The notes: generated from the letters alone by a model not told the origin. Shown: positions 35,609 to 44,160, counted from the first letter of the stretch. The stretch is 52,349 bases of DNA from an uncultured delta proteobacterium (GCA_903881505.1 CAIRTM010000005.1:1-52349); one strand, 5' to 3'. A program made the numbers and translations.

Positions 35609-36313
35609 ATGAATGCCCTGACTGATAAAACGCCGGTTGTACGCTCATATTTCGATGCTATCGCCGGCCGCTACGATCTTATGAACACGCTGCTGTCCTT
35701 CGGCCTGCACCATGCGTGGAAGAGAACAACGATCCGGGCCGCCCGGATCAGCGGTGCCATGCGGGTGCTGGATGTGTGCGGCGGCACCGGCGACCTGGCC
35801 GCGCTTGCAGCCCGCAGGCTCGGCCCCGCAGGTTCAGTGACCCTCTATGATTTCAGCCGTGCGATGATGTGCGCGGGCCGCAGACGTGCACGGCAGCCCC
35901 GCACCCTGCACTACGTGTGCGGCGACGCCCGCGCCCTTGCGCTGAAAGACGAAAGCGTTGATGCCGTTATTATCGGCTTCGGACTGCGCAATCTGGCGGA
36001 TATGGACGCGGGCCTGCGAGAATTCCGGCGCGTGCTCGTGCACGGCGGCCGCCTGGTGTGTCTTGAATTTTCGCATCCTGCCGGAGAGCTGCTGCGCCGT
36101 TTCTACGATCTGTATTCCTACCTGGTCATCCCCGTTCTGGGACGGCTGATTGCCGGTTCACGCGAGGCCTACACCTATCTGCCCGATTCCATCCGGGAGT
36201 TCCCGCCGCCTGAGCGCCTGCAGCAGATGATGGAGCAGGCAGGCTTCCGGGAGGTTGCATGCCGCCTTCTGACCGGCGGCATTGCGGCAATCCATACCGG
36301 GCATAAAGCATAG
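35609..36313 (+). CDS. ubiE: Demethylmenaquinone methyltransferase (UbiE/MenG)
   Basis: It C-methylates demethylmenaquinone with SAM, the final step of menaquinone synthesis. The 234-residue class I methyltransferase begins with KTPVVRSYFDAIAGRYDLMN. The SAM motif is VLDVCGGTGDLA, followed by YDFSRAMM, VCGDARALALKDESVDAVIIGFGLRNLAD and LEFSHPAGELLRRFYDLYS. The family signature YLPDSIREFPPPERLQQMM is followed by the closing GGIAAIHTGHKA. It lies divergent to mqnE, so the two menaquinone genes share one 256-base control region. It ends in TAG. Confidence 0.95.
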   Translation: MNALTDKTPVVRSYFDAIAGRYDLMNTLLSFGLHHAWKRTTIRAARISGAMRVLDVCGGTGDLAALAARRLGPAGSVTLYDFSRAMMCAGRRRARQPRTLHYVCGDARALALKDESVDAVIIGFGLRNLADMDAGLREFRRVLVHGGRLVCLEFSHPAGELLRRFYDLYSYLVIPVLGRLIAGSREAYTYLPDSIREFPPPERLQQMMEQAGFREVACRLLTGGIAAIHTGHKA

Positions 36314-36449
36314 CGCTACAGTTCGGTCTTTTTTGCTCCGGGCAGCAGGCCGCAGCGTCCGTGTGCTGCTCCTGTGGTTTTCCCTGTTGTCTGTGCGGTT
36401 TTCCTGAGTTGCCTTGAGGCGCGGAATACGGACGTAAAAAACGGTTGGC

Positions 36450-37451
36450 TCACGGGGTGGGGCACGCCGGGGGTCTGGATTGCGGCTCGGACGGCCCGGC
36501 GGCGGGTGCTGCATCCGGGAGTGCATCGGGCACCGGCGCGTTGAGTTGCTCAATCGTCGGGCAGAGGCTGTCCAGCAGGTGTTTTTCAATGATATAGACG
36601 GTATCGGCATCGGCGGTTTTGGCGTACTGCTGAAAGGCGTTGGCGTCTTTACCGAGCAGAAGCGTGGCGCTTGTTCCACCGGCACGTTCGGCCGTGACCG
36701 TGCGGGAGGGGCTGGCAAGTCCGAATTCTTCAAGCGGCCCGTGCGCAAAACCAGCGGCGCTGAGGTTTGCAAACGCTCGCATAAGCCGGGCGGCGGCTTC
36801 ACCGTTAACGGCTGGCCCTGCGCCTGCCTGCCACCCGTCTGCGTTTTTACGCAATGAGAGGCTGCAGCTCCCGCTGACCGTATAGGCGTGCACAAGCGCA
36901 GGATCGAATTTAAAAACGGTTTTGTCGCGCCATTGGTTCAGCGTTCTGGATGCTGCGGTCTGCAGGATGCCGTCGACCAGATATACCGTGTCGCTGCCTG
37001 CTGCGCGCACATAGGTGCTGAAAATATTCGGTCCGTTTTTGCCGATCACCACGTCGGCCAGTACGAGGCCGCTGCGGTCGCGGGCTTCGACGCGGACCCC
37101 GCGCGCCGGGTCTACTTCATAGAGCGCATGCCGGCCGGGATTGCGCGAAACCATGCTGGCGGTTGTAAGCGCTGCCAGAGAGTCGAGCAGCGCCTGCACC
37201 GCGGAGCTGTCGGCGGCATATGCCGCGTCTGTGTCCTGCTCCGACACCTGCCAGGCTGCGCCGGAGCGCTGCAGCACGACAGCGCCATTATCAGGGGAGG
37301 TCAGCGCAAGGCGTGCAGTTTCAGCGGGCGCAAAGCCGCTCAGCAGCCGGCCGGGTTCCTGGGGGACGCGCCGGAGCGCGGAGCCCTCCAGAAGCCAGTA
37401 GAGGGCGGCCAGTACGATAAAGATCAGGGCAAACAGGCCGAGCCGCCGCAT
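36450..37451 (-). CDS. DUF4340 domain protein
   Basis: The 333-residue protein has one N-terminal membrane segment (LGLFALIFIVLAALYWLL) and an extracytoplasmic domain of DUF4340 type: VRVEARDRSGLVLADVVIG, STYVRAAGSDTVYLVDG, NQWRDKTVFKFDP and a second repeat ATLLLGKDANAFQQYAKTAD. A Pro-rich tail of about 35 residues closes the protein. Its ATG shares one base with the TAA stop of the Gld-like gene (TAATG at 37453-37449), so it is the last gene of the ABC operon. DUF4340 proteins regularly accompany GldA/GldF/GldG-like transporters; the role is unknown. Confidence 0.88.
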   Translation of the reverse strand: MRRLGLFALIFIVLAALYWLLEGSALRRVPQEPGRLLSGFAPAETARLALTSPDNGAVVLQRSGAAWQVSEQDTDAAYAADSSAVQALLDSLAALTTASMVSRNPGRHALYEVDPARGVRVEARDRSGLVLADVVIGKNGPNIFSTYVRAAGSDTVYLVDGILQTAASRTLNQWRDKTVFKFDPALVHAYTVSGSCSLSLRKNADGWQAGAGPAVNGEAAARLMRAFANLSAAGFAHGPLEEFGLASPSRTVTAERAGGTSATLLLGKDANAFQQYAKTADADTVYIIEKHLLDSLCPTIEQLNAPVPDALPDAAPAAGPSEPQSRPPACPTP

Positions 37452-39106
37452 TAGGTACCTCCGGTTATGGCCTGCGCGTCACGCAGTCTGCGCCGTCTGC
37501 GAAGGCCGTAGTGGAAAAGCCCGAATGCAATGACCAGCAGCGGCACGGCCATCAGATTGACGGCGCGCACCATCAGCTTTGCCGGCTCGCTCAGCAGGTG
37601 CAGGGGCCGTTCGCCCGCCTCGCGAGAGCGGATACCGATCAGTTCGTCTCCAATGGTCAGCCAGTCAATGGCGTTCAGGAAAAAGGTGCGGTTGCCTTCG
37701 AATTCATCAGGAAAGTTTTCGGTAATACAGCGCGAGGTGCCCGCTACAATGATCCTGGTATCAGGGCTGCGCTCGATAACCTCGGCAGGGTGCTGCGCGG
37801 TCTTTGCATCCGTGGGCGGCACGCCGCGGCCGGCAAAATAGCTCCTGAAGCTGCCGCTGAGCGCCACGGCCAGGGCTCGTTGGCCGCCTGTGTGCGTACG
37901 GGCATTAAACTCCTGGTCAGGGTTTAAATCAAAAAAATCCTGCTGCACCCAGGCTGCATCCGAACTCTGGGCCAGAATGTCAACCTTCAGGTTTGCAGTG
38001 GCATTGTCGGCAGCAATGACCGGGCTGACCCAGGGCATAACCATGCTTTCAATGCTGGAGCTGACCGGGTGGCGTGATTTTTCGGCGCTGCGGACAACGC
38101 GTACCCAGAATGGGTAGGGCAGCATGACCTCGTACATGCCGCTTTGGAAACCTGCCGTGACATTGACCGGGTCCAGTACCAGCTGCGGCAGCACGTGGAC
38201 GCCGTAATGCGCGAGCAGGCCTGCCAGAGGCGACTCGGCGGGTGAGGCCTGCATGCGCTCATCGATCGCAACGCCGTCGACAAGGAATATGGCCCGGCCG
38301 CCCCGCATGATATATTGATCAATGATGAAAAGATCGCGTTCGGCGAGTTCGCGCGGAGAGGCCACCACCAGCGCCGACACCTGCGCAGGATCGATCAATT
38401 CGCCGCCCGCGGTCGGCACGGTACGCGTGAAATACTGCTCTTTGAGCAGCCGGTTGATCGCGCGCAGGCCCTGCTGCAGATCCGGCTCGCCGTGGCCGCT
38501 TAAAAATCCGATCGTCTGCTCAGCCTCCCGCGTAACGCGCAGGATTTTGCCGGTCAGGACGTATTCGAAGCGCTCGAGTTCGGCCAGGGTCGGAATGATT
38601 TCTTTCTTGTCGCCGTAGAGCACCGCAAGCCCCATGTACACGTTGGCAATCGCGGCCTGGTCTCGCTCGACGATATTGAGCTGCAGCTGGGGGATGCCCA
38701 TGAACTGCAGCGAGCGCTGCAGGGCCGGATCATCGGCCGGGTCGATATATTCAATCGAGATCATGCCTTTGGCGCAGATGCGGTATTCCTCCAGCATGTC
38801 GCGGATCTCGTCGCTGATGCTCATGGCATACGGGGGCAGCTTGCGCGACAGATAGACCTTGACCGTGACGATGTCATCAAGCCCGCCAAGGACGGCGCGC
38901 GTGGAATCGGCAATGCTGTAGCGCCGGTTCTGGGTCAGGTCGATTCTGAAAAAATGCCGGTGGGCATACAGGTTGACGACCGCGAGAATGCCGGCAAAGA
39001 GCAGCGCGAGCAGGGCTGCCTGAACTGCGGATGTTGTCTTCCTGGTTGCCATGGCCTGTGCGAAGCTTCGTGTATATGCGTGCCCGGCGCGAAATTTCAG
39101 CGCCAT
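37451..39106 (-). CDS. GldG-family ABC-associated membrane protein
   Basis: The 551-residue protein has membrane helices at both ends (about residues 29-47, VQAALLALLFAGILAVVNL, and near the C-terminus, LMAVPLLVIAFGLFHYGL). Between them lies a large extracytoplasmic IFT52/GldG-like domain: RIDLTQNRRYSIADSTRAVL, IVTVKVYLSRKLPPY, AEQTIGFLSGHGEPDLQ and FLVDGVAID. This layout is that of GldG of the gliding-type ABC systems, which also occur in non-gliding bacteria. ATG 39106 overlaps the permease stop by 10 bases and has GGAAAG 6 bases before it. ATG 39052 is an alternative start with no ribosome site. Confidence 0.87.
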   Translation of the reverse strand: MALKFRAGHAYTRSFAQAMATRKTTSAVQAALLALLFAGILAVVNLYAHRHFFRIDLTQNRRYSIADSTRAVLGGLDDIVTVKVYLSRKLPPYAMSISDEIRDMLEEYRICAKGMISIEYIDPADDPALQRSLQFMGIPQLQLNIVERDQAAIANVYMGLAVLYGDKKEIIPTLAELERFEYVLTGKILRVTREAEQTIGFLSGHGEPDLQQGLRAINRLLKEQYFTRTVPTAGGELIDPAQVSALVVASPRELAERDLFIIDQYIMRGGRAIFLVDGVAIDERMQASPAESPLAGLLAHYGVHVLPQLVLDPVNVTAGFQSGMYEVMLPYPFWVRVVRSAEKSRHPVSSSIESMVMPWVSPVIAADNATANLKVDILAQSSDAAWVQQDFFDLNPDQEFNARTHTGGQRALAVALSGSFRSYFAGRGVPPTDAKTAQHPAEVIERSPDTRIIVAGTSRCITENFPDEFEGNRTFFLNAIDWLTIGDELIGIRSREAGERPLHLLSEPAKLMVRAVNLMAVPLLVIAFGLFHYGLRRRRRLRDAQAITGGT

Positions 39107-39810
39107 TTTCTGCTTTCCAGCGCCAGCTGGTTCAAAAAAAGAAAAAATCCGGTTACGGTCAGGTAATAGAGAATGTCACGCGAATCGACAACGCCGCGTC
39201 CGATACTTTCGAAATGCGCTCCCAGACCCAGCCAGGAGCACGCCGGCACAAGGGCAGCGGGCATGCTGAACAGGACAACATCCTCTCCGATCACCAGCAG
39301 GGCGAAGCACAGAACGATCGCGAGGATAAAGGCCACGATCTGGTTCTCGGTCAGGCTCGATGCGAACAGCCCGATGGCCAGGTAGGCGCCTCCCATCAGG
39401 CAGGCTCCCAGGTATCCTCCCCAGATCGGGCCCGGGTCGGGAGAGCCGACTATCAGCACGGTCAGCGGCAGAGAAAGCGTCAGGCACAGCGTGATGGCAA
39501 GGAAGGCAAACGCGGCCAGGAATTTAGCCAGCACCGCGTCCCGCTCGCGCACCGGAAACGTCATCAGCACTTCAAGTGTGCCCAGTTTTTTTTCTTCAGC
39601 CCAGGCCCGCATGGTGAGGGCCGGGGCCAAAAAAAGAAATATCCACGGCAGCAATGCGAAAAACGGGCGCAGGCTCGACTGGCTGATGAGAAAGAATGTG
39701 CGGAAAAACAGCCAATGCGTAACGCCCAGAAACGCCAGGATCACGATATAGGCGACCGGTGAACTGAAGTAGCTGCTTAATTCCCTGCGGAACATGGTGA
39801 GGGTTGTCAT
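39097..39810 (-). CDS. ABC-2 type permease (GldF-like)
   Basis: The 237-residue protein has six membrane helices typical of ABC-2 permeases. FRRELSSYFSSPVAYIVILAFLG at the start and MRAWAEEKKLGTLEVLMTFPVRERDAVLAKF in the first cytoplasmic loop are the signatures of the GldF/NosY group. ATG 39810 overlaps the ATPase stop by 4 bases (ATGA). The substrate of these systems is unknown; the ATPase, permease, GldG-like and DUF4340 order here is the standard set. Confidence 0.9.
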   Translation of the reverse strand: MTTLTMFRRELSSYFSSPVAYIVILAFLGVTHWLFFRTFFLISQSSLRPFFALLPWIFLFLAPALTMRAWAEEKKLGTLEVLMTFPVRERDAVLAKFLAAFAFLAITLCLTLSLPLTVLIVGSPDPGPIWGGYLGACLMGGAYLAIGLFASSLTENQIVAFILAIVLCFALLVIGEDVVLFSMPAALVPACSWLGLGAHFESIGRGVVDSRDILYYLTVTGFFLFLNQLALESRKWR

Positions 39811-40748
39811 CGTGGGGCCTCGCGGGTGGTGAGGTCCAGAAACACCTCTTCCAGGTTGATGGCTGTACGCTGCAGCTCGGCCAGGCTCCATCCATTGTCA
39901 ACGGCTGCGCGGAAAATGCGCTCGCCCGCGTCTTCGCAGCTTTCGCAGCGCAGGCTGTAGCGGTGCAGACCGCCGGTTTCAGCCAGATGGGTGACGGACG
40001 TCATGAACGGCAGATCGCGCAGCGCGGCTTCAACACTCTCCCGGTCAGCTCGTATGCTTACCAGCAGTTCCTGGCCTGAGCGCGCCATGGCGGCCAGCTC
40101 GGCGGGCGTGCCGGTGCCGGCGATGCGGCCTTTGCTCATGATCAGCACCCGGTCGCAGGTGGCTGAGACTTCCGGCAGAATATGCGAGCTGAGGATGACG
40201 GTTTTTTCGCGGCCGATGTCGCGGATCAGGGAACGCATGCCGATGATCTGATGCGGGTCAAGACCGATGGTCGGTTCATCAAGCACCAGAATGGGCGGGT
40301 CATGGATGAGCGCCTGCGCAAGTCCCAAACGCTGCCGGAATCCCTTTGAGAGCTCTCCGATTGTTTTGGCGGCCATGGGGCCCAGACCGCACAGCTCAAC
40401 CACTCGCCGTACGGATTGAGAGCGCTGCTGCGGGGCAATCGCGCGCATGCCGGCAACGAAACGCAGGTACTCCAGTACGCCCATCTCCATGTACAGCGGG
40501 TTGTTTTCGGGCAGGTAGCCGATACGACGGCGCACCTCGATGGCTGCGCTGTTGACGTCAAAGCCGGCAACGCTGGCCGATCCTGAATCAGAGGGTATGA
40601 AACAGGTCAGGATTCGGATGGTGGTTGACTTGCCCGCGCCGTTGGGGCCCAGAAAGCCCAGCACCTCGCCTTTTGCGACATGGAAGGAGATGTCCCTCAC
40701 CGCGCGCGTGGATCCGTAGCTTTTGCTGATGCTGGTTACGTCAATCAT
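39807..40748 (-). CDS. ABC transporter ATP-binding protein (GldA/CcmA type)
   Basis: The 313-residue ATPase has Walker A GPNGAGKSTT, a Q-loop in GYLPENNPLY, the signature LSKGFRQRLGLAQAL, Walker B ILVLDEPTIGLD and the H-loop SSHIL. A C-terminal region of about 90 residues (LLVSIRADRESVEAAL to the end) is typical of the ABC-2 drug/Gld subgroup. ATG 40748 gives the usual MIDVTSISKSYG start; a GTG at 40763 is an alternative. It is the first gene of the four-gene operon. Confidence 0.92.
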   Translation of the reverse strand: MIDVTSISKSYGSTRAVRDISFHVAKGEVLGFLGPNGAGKSTTIRILTCFIPSDSGSASVAGFDVNSAAIEVRRRIGYLPENNPLYMEMGVLEYLRFVAGMRAIAPQQRSQSVRRVVELCGLGPMAAKTIGELSKGFRQRLGLAQALIHDPPILVLDEPTIGLDPHQIIGMRSLIRDIGREKTVILSSHILPEVSATCDRVLIMSKGRIAGTGTPAELAAMARSGQELLVSIRADRESVEAALRDLPFMTSVTHLAETGGLHRYSLRCESCEDAGERIFRAAVDNGWSLAELQRTAINLEEVFLDLTTREAPR

Positions 40749-40815
40749 GAATCGTGTTCGCACATATCAGATGAACGATACGGCCTTAGTATCACAGGAC
40801 CGCCGCAGCCAAGAA

Positions 40816-40844
40816 GTATTATTGGACCGGCCCGGTTTTGTCAA
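40816..40844 (-). promoter_or_regulatory. Possible promoter of the ABC/Gld-like operon
   Basis: On the minus strand, TTGACA (40844-40839), a 17-base spacer and TAATAC (40821-40816) form a candidate with a perfect -35 and weak -10. It lies at the 3' end of the upstream 5'-nucleotidase-like gene. Confidence 0.4.
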
Positions 40845-42120
40845 GATCAATGTCGTTTCTGCGCGTTCGTGACTGTATTTCCCTCAGAACCGAAAACCCG
40901 ACCGCGCTGTCGCCCAGGCCTGCGCGCACGCCCTCGGCTACGCGGCGGGCCATGTCGCGGCACAGCTGCGAGTCGGCGGCGCATGCTGCTATGGGGCGGT
41001 TTTCGCAGTCGATCTCATTCATCAGGCGCACCGCCCGTCTGCGGACTGTTTCCGTCAGGCCGCTCATGTCAGCTGCAGGCACGGCATCCTGGTAGTGAAG
41101 GCCGCGGCTGCTGAGCCGGCGCCGGGCGCGGTCTTCGCGGAAGGTTTCAAGCAGCAGTCCGACGGCAGGATCTGCCGGTACGCTGCTGTCAAGCGCGGCA
41201 AGGCGAAAGGTAAAGCGGCCCCTGGCCGGCTGCATGTCCGTCCGGCTTTCGGCATGTTCCCCTCCGGCGTATATAAAGGCAGGCCCACGGCCTTCTATCA
41301 TGCATTCTACAACGGCGGCGTGCGTGCCCCGCTGCCCGGGCGCAATGGCGTAGCTGTCGCCTGAACGGACAGGTTCGGCGCGTGCCGGGCCGTCCGAGGA
41401 GCCGAGCACGAAATGGATGCCGGGTACCGCGGCAATCAGGCTCCGGTTCTGCTCCTCGCTCAGCTGCGAAAGCAGTACGATCACGTCGCAGCGCGCGCGC
41501 TGCAGTGCCTTCACGGTGACGGCTGCGGCCGGGACAGGATCATCGGCATGAATTCCGTCCGGGCAGGACGGGGCCGGGTTGGTCAGGCCGAAAACTCCGA
41601 TGCGGGTTCGGTTGAGCGTCGTTACCAGGTGGGGGCTGAAAAGCAGCTCGCCTGCAGCGTCGCGCAGGTTTGAGGAGAGCAGCACCACCTGTCCGGCTGC
41701 CTTTTTTATAAAATCGGCGCCGGCAGCGCAGTCGGAGGCGGCAACATTTATGGCGGCCGTCTGTATGCGGCCGATGCCGGCGAGCAGAACGCCGGCAGAG
41801 AGCAGGCTCTCCCGGGAAGGTGTTTCGCCAGGAGCAAACAGAAGATTGCCGCTGTCGAGCACCAGCACAGGATTTCCTGCGGCACGCGCTGCGGCGATAC
41901 AGCCGGCGCGGCGCTCCATGCCGCCAGCATGGCGGCAGGCGCAGCCCTGCGGCTCAAGCGCTCCTGCGGTTCCGTTGGTCACGATCAGGGTGAAGCGTTT
42001 CGGCTCATTACCGGCCGGCTTCATAAAGCCCGCGCACGCACCTGCAAACAGGCTCAGGCCCGCAAGCGCGAAGCATAAAAAAAGCATACGTACCGGGCGA
42101 ATGGAATCGTTAGCATGCAT
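40819..42120 (-). CDS. 5'-nucleotidase/UshA-like lipoprotein lacking metal-site residues
   Basis: The 433-residue protein starts with a lipoprotein-type signal (MLFLCFALAGLSLFAGAC, Cys29) and has the layout of calcineurin-like 5'-nucleotidases: LIVTNGTAGALEPQGC, a cysteine segment CACRHAGGMERRAG, LVLDSGNLL, RIGVFGLTNPAP, and LGSSDGPARAEP. In active relatives the first motif is TNDxHGxLEP and the fifth GGHxH. Here the Asp and His residues that bind the metals are absent, so catalysis is unlikely. The C-terminal 130 residues are helical and include CENRPIAACAADSQLC. ATG 42120 has AGGA about 10 bases before it. Its own promoter lies at 42171-42199. Family assignment is by pattern. Confidence 0.7.
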   Translation of the reverse strand: MHANDSIRPVRMLFLCFALAGLSLFAGACAGFMKPAGNEPKRFTLIVTNGTAGALEPQGCACRHAGGMERRAGCIAAARAAGNPVLVLDSGNLLFAPGETPSRESLLSAGVLLAGIGRIQTAAINVAASDCAAGADFIKKAAGQVVLLSSNLRDAAGELLFSPHLVTTLNRTRIGVFGLTNPAPSCPDGIHADDPVPAAAVTVKALQRARCDVIVLLSQLSEEQNRSLIAAVPGIHFVLGSSDGPARAEPVRSGDSYAIAPGQRGTHAAVVECMIEGRGPAFIYAGGEHAESRTDMQPARGRFTFRLAALDSSVPADPAVGLLLETFREDRARRRLSSRGLHYQDAVPAADMSGLTETVRRRAVRLMNEIDCENRPIAACAADSQLCRDMARRVAEGVRAGLGDSAVGFSVLREIQSRTRRNDIDLDKTGPVQ

Positions 42121-42449
42121 GGGGTATTGTCCTGTGGACGGTGCCGGATCAGGCCGCGCGTTTTCTGAAATATATAGGCAGGTTGCCTGCAGGTGTCAAT
42201 GCAAATATGGTGCGCATCCGGGAGAAGAGACGTTCAAAATTCAGGGATTGACGCAGCCGTAATAAATTATTTCGGTGCCATTGCGCGGGATCCCGGACCG
42301 GCGGAACAACGCGGCAATTTCGTCTTTACACGTGTTTGGAAGCCCGGCTGCTGCATCGCTAAGCTTGCAATGATTGTTTGGAAAAATGTTACGGGTCGTT
42401 GAAGGATGTAACGTTCACAAAATCGGTATCGGACCCGGTACCGCACCTG
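42121..42449. other. 329-base intergenic region
   Basis: Apart from the promoter and dyad at 42171-42199 there are only short imperfect palindromes (for example CGGTA and TACCG around 42427-42445) without T-runs. No gene was seen. Confidence 0.5.
42171..42199 (-). promoter_or_regulatory. Sigma-70 promoter with dyad in the spacer
   Basis: On the minus strand, TTGACA (42199-42194), a 17-base spacer and TATATA (42176-42171) form a strong promoter for the nucleotidase-like gene. The spacer contains the palindrome GCAGGTTGCCTGC (42178-42190), placed where a repressor could block polymerase. Confidence 0.7.
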
Positions 42450-43424
42450 TCAAGAGTGCCGCGGCCACGCACTGAAGATCAGATGCGCGCTGTAGACGGC
42501 ATATGCCAGCACCAGCGCAGCTCCTGCAGGCCGGCTGATACGGCCGCCTTTGCCGGAATCGAACACGAACACGAACAGGGACAGTGTCAGCAGGCCCATG
42601 ACGCTGATATCGCGGCCGAGCACTTCGGCCGGTACGGCCATGGGCCGGATGCTGCCGGCAAGGCCGACAACCGCCAGGGTGTTGAAAAGATTAGAGCCCA
42701 GCACATTGCCCAGCGCGATGTCGTGCCTGTTTTTCCTGATTGCCGCAAGCGAGGAGGCGAGTTCGGGCAGCGACGTTCCGAGGGCCACGATGGTCAGGCC
42801 GATGACGATATCGCTGACGCCGAAAAAGCGGGCGGCCGTGACCGCGCCCCAGATCAGCAAACGGGAGCTTGCCAGCAGTATACTCAGGCCCGCGCATATC
42901 CGCAGCCCTGCTTTCGCCATGGGCATGGCCCGCGGCAGATCCTGCCGGCTTTCACGGGTTAAAAAGATTTCACGGCCCCACATTCCCTTTCTGACCGTCC
43001 ACAGCATAATCGCCGTGAACAGCGCCAGCATGCCCAGCGCCTCCGGCCGGGTGATGGTGCCGCCGCCGGCCGACAGGGCGGCAAGCAGGGTGGCCGCCAG
43101 CAGCATGGGCAGGTCTTTTTTGAATATCGCGGGTGGAACCGCCACCGGGCACACCAGGGCGGTTATCCCCAGTATCAGTCCGATGTTGGCGATATTTGAG
43201 CCGTAGGCATTGCCCAGGGCAATGCCCGGGCTGCCCTGCAGGGCGGACTGGGCGGAGATGAGCATTTCCGGCATGGATGTGCCGAAACCGACAATGACCA
43301 TGCCGATGATGAAGGCCGATACGCCGAAATGCGCTGCCAGCGCAGCCGAGCCTTCCACGAACAGGCTGGCGCTCCACACCAGCAGCACAAGGCCGACTAT
43401 GACGGCAGCACTGGCGGACAGCAT
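42450..43424 (-). CDS. Calcium/sodium antiporter (YrbG family)
   Basis: This 324-residue inner-membrane exchanger of the CaCA superfamily has two inverted repeats of about five helices each. The two alpha motifs are GFGTSMPEMLISAQSAL and ALGTSLPELASSLAAI, each with the ion-binding Glu, followed by GNAYGSNIANIGLILG and GNVLGSNLFNTLAVVG. ATG 43424 has GGGAGAG 5 bases before it; an open frame further upstream crosses a terminator and another gene. It is separated from the upstream Lys-rich gene by that terminator, so a promoter near 43440-43480 or readthrough is needed. Confidence 0.93.
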   Translation of the reverse strand: MLSASAAVIVGLVLLVWSASLFVEGSAALAAHFGVSAFIIGMVIVGFGTSMPEMLISAQSALQGSPGIALGNAYGSNIANIGLILGITALVCPVAVPPAIFKKDLPMLLAATLLAALSAGGGTITRPEALGMLALFTAIMLWTVRKGMWGREIFLTRESRQDLPRAMPMAKAGLRICAGLSILLASSRLLIWGAVTAARFFGVSDIVIGLTIVALGTSLPELASSLAAIRKNRHDIALGNVLGSNLFNTLAVVGLAGSIRPMAVPAEVLGRDISVMGLLTLSLFVFVFDSGKGGRISRPAGAALVLAYAVYSAHLIFSAWPRHS

Positions 43425-43448
43425 CCATACTCTCCCGGCGGCGTGCAG

Positions 43449-43473
43449 AAAAAAGCCGGGCTGAGCGCCCGGC
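43449..43473 (-). terminator. Rho-independent terminator after the Lys/Ala-rich gene
   Basis: GCCGGGC (43455-43461) pairs with GCCCGGC (43467-43473) across a 5-base loop, followed on the minus strand by six T residues (43454-43449). It lies between the small gene and the antiporter gene. Confidence 0.85.
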
Positions 43474-43482
43474 CGGAAAGAA

Positions 43483-43818
43483 CTATTCTGCTTTTTTTTC
43501 TTTTTTTTTCTTCTTCGCCGGCTCGGGCGCGGCCGCTTCGCCTTTGTGTTTCTTCTTATCGGCCCGCGCGGCAGCGCGTTTTTCAGCGTTTGCGGTTTTG
43601 CCTGAGCGTGCATGCGCAACCGTTGCGGCGCGCTTCTCAATCGACGCGATTGCCGCAATGGTGCGTTTCAGGTCGCCCTTCAGCTTTTTCAGCTGGGCAT
43701 CTTTGGCGATTTGATCAGCGCTTTTCCCCTGCGCACCCAGCACCGCGGTGCGTTTTTCAATCAGGGCGGCAAGCTGATTCCTCTGCAGTTGCCGGATATC
43801 TTTGCTCTGTGATCCCAT
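43483..43818 (-). CDS. Small Lys/Ala-rich basic protein
   Basis: The 111-residue protein is helical in its first 65 residues (QLQRNQLAALIEKRTAVLG, KLKGDLKRTIAAIASIEKRA). It ends in a disordered Lys/Ala/Glu tail with KKKHKGEAAAPEPAKKKKKE. AAAGGAG stands about 5 bases before ATG 43818, and it has its own promoter (43877-43904) and terminator, so it is a real single gene. Composition resembles histone H1-like or ribosome-associated basic proteins; binding to DNA or RNA is plausible, but no family is recognised. Confidence 0.8.
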   Translation of the reverse strand: MGSQSKDIRQLQRNQLAALIEKRTAVLGAQGKSADQIAKDAQLKKLKGDLKRTIAAIASIEKRAATVAHARSGKTANAEKRAAARADKKKHKGEAAAPEPAKKKKKEKKAE

Positions 43819-44160
43819 GCGTGCTCCTTTATGCTTAGTCGTTGCGTACAGGCGGATTTCCCTGTAAAGAAGGCATATTCTAACAATATTTTTCTTAAAG
43901 GCAAGCTAAATAAGTCCGTACGGGATCAGCCCGCAGCAGAGGACTGCCGCCGGGACGCTGCCCGGACGGGGGCGTCCGCATGCACGCGGCCGGGATGTAT
44001 CAGCTACATGGCGTTATGCGGACGGCATGAAAAAAACTTATTTCTTTATTGGACACAGCCGATATCTTTGGTGTATATAAAATATGTTTTTTTACATAAT
44101 GCATGAAAAATATCTCTGGTTTCGGCCTGTGTAGCTCGGTGTAGGGGGCATGTGCAGCCA
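43819..44160. other. 342-base divergent intergenic region
   Basis: This A/T-rich region lies between the basic protein gene (minus) and the diguanylate cyclase gene (plus). It holds the promoter at 43877-43904 and, on the plus strand, TTGGAC at about 44050 with TATATA further on, a weak candidate for the cyclase gene. No c-di-GMP riboswitch pattern was seen. Confidence 0.4.
43877..43904 (-). promoter_or_regulatory. Sigma-70 promoter of the Lys/Ala-rich protein gene
   Basis: On the minus strand, TTGCCT (43904-43899), a 16-base spacer and TAGAAT (43882-43877) precede the gene by about 52 bases of leader. Confidence 0.6.

Noticed and set aside
44100-44160. Cyclic di-GMP riboswitch before the diguanylate cyclase gene
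   Set aside because: I looked for the conserved GEMM core and tetraloop-receptor pattern and did not see them.
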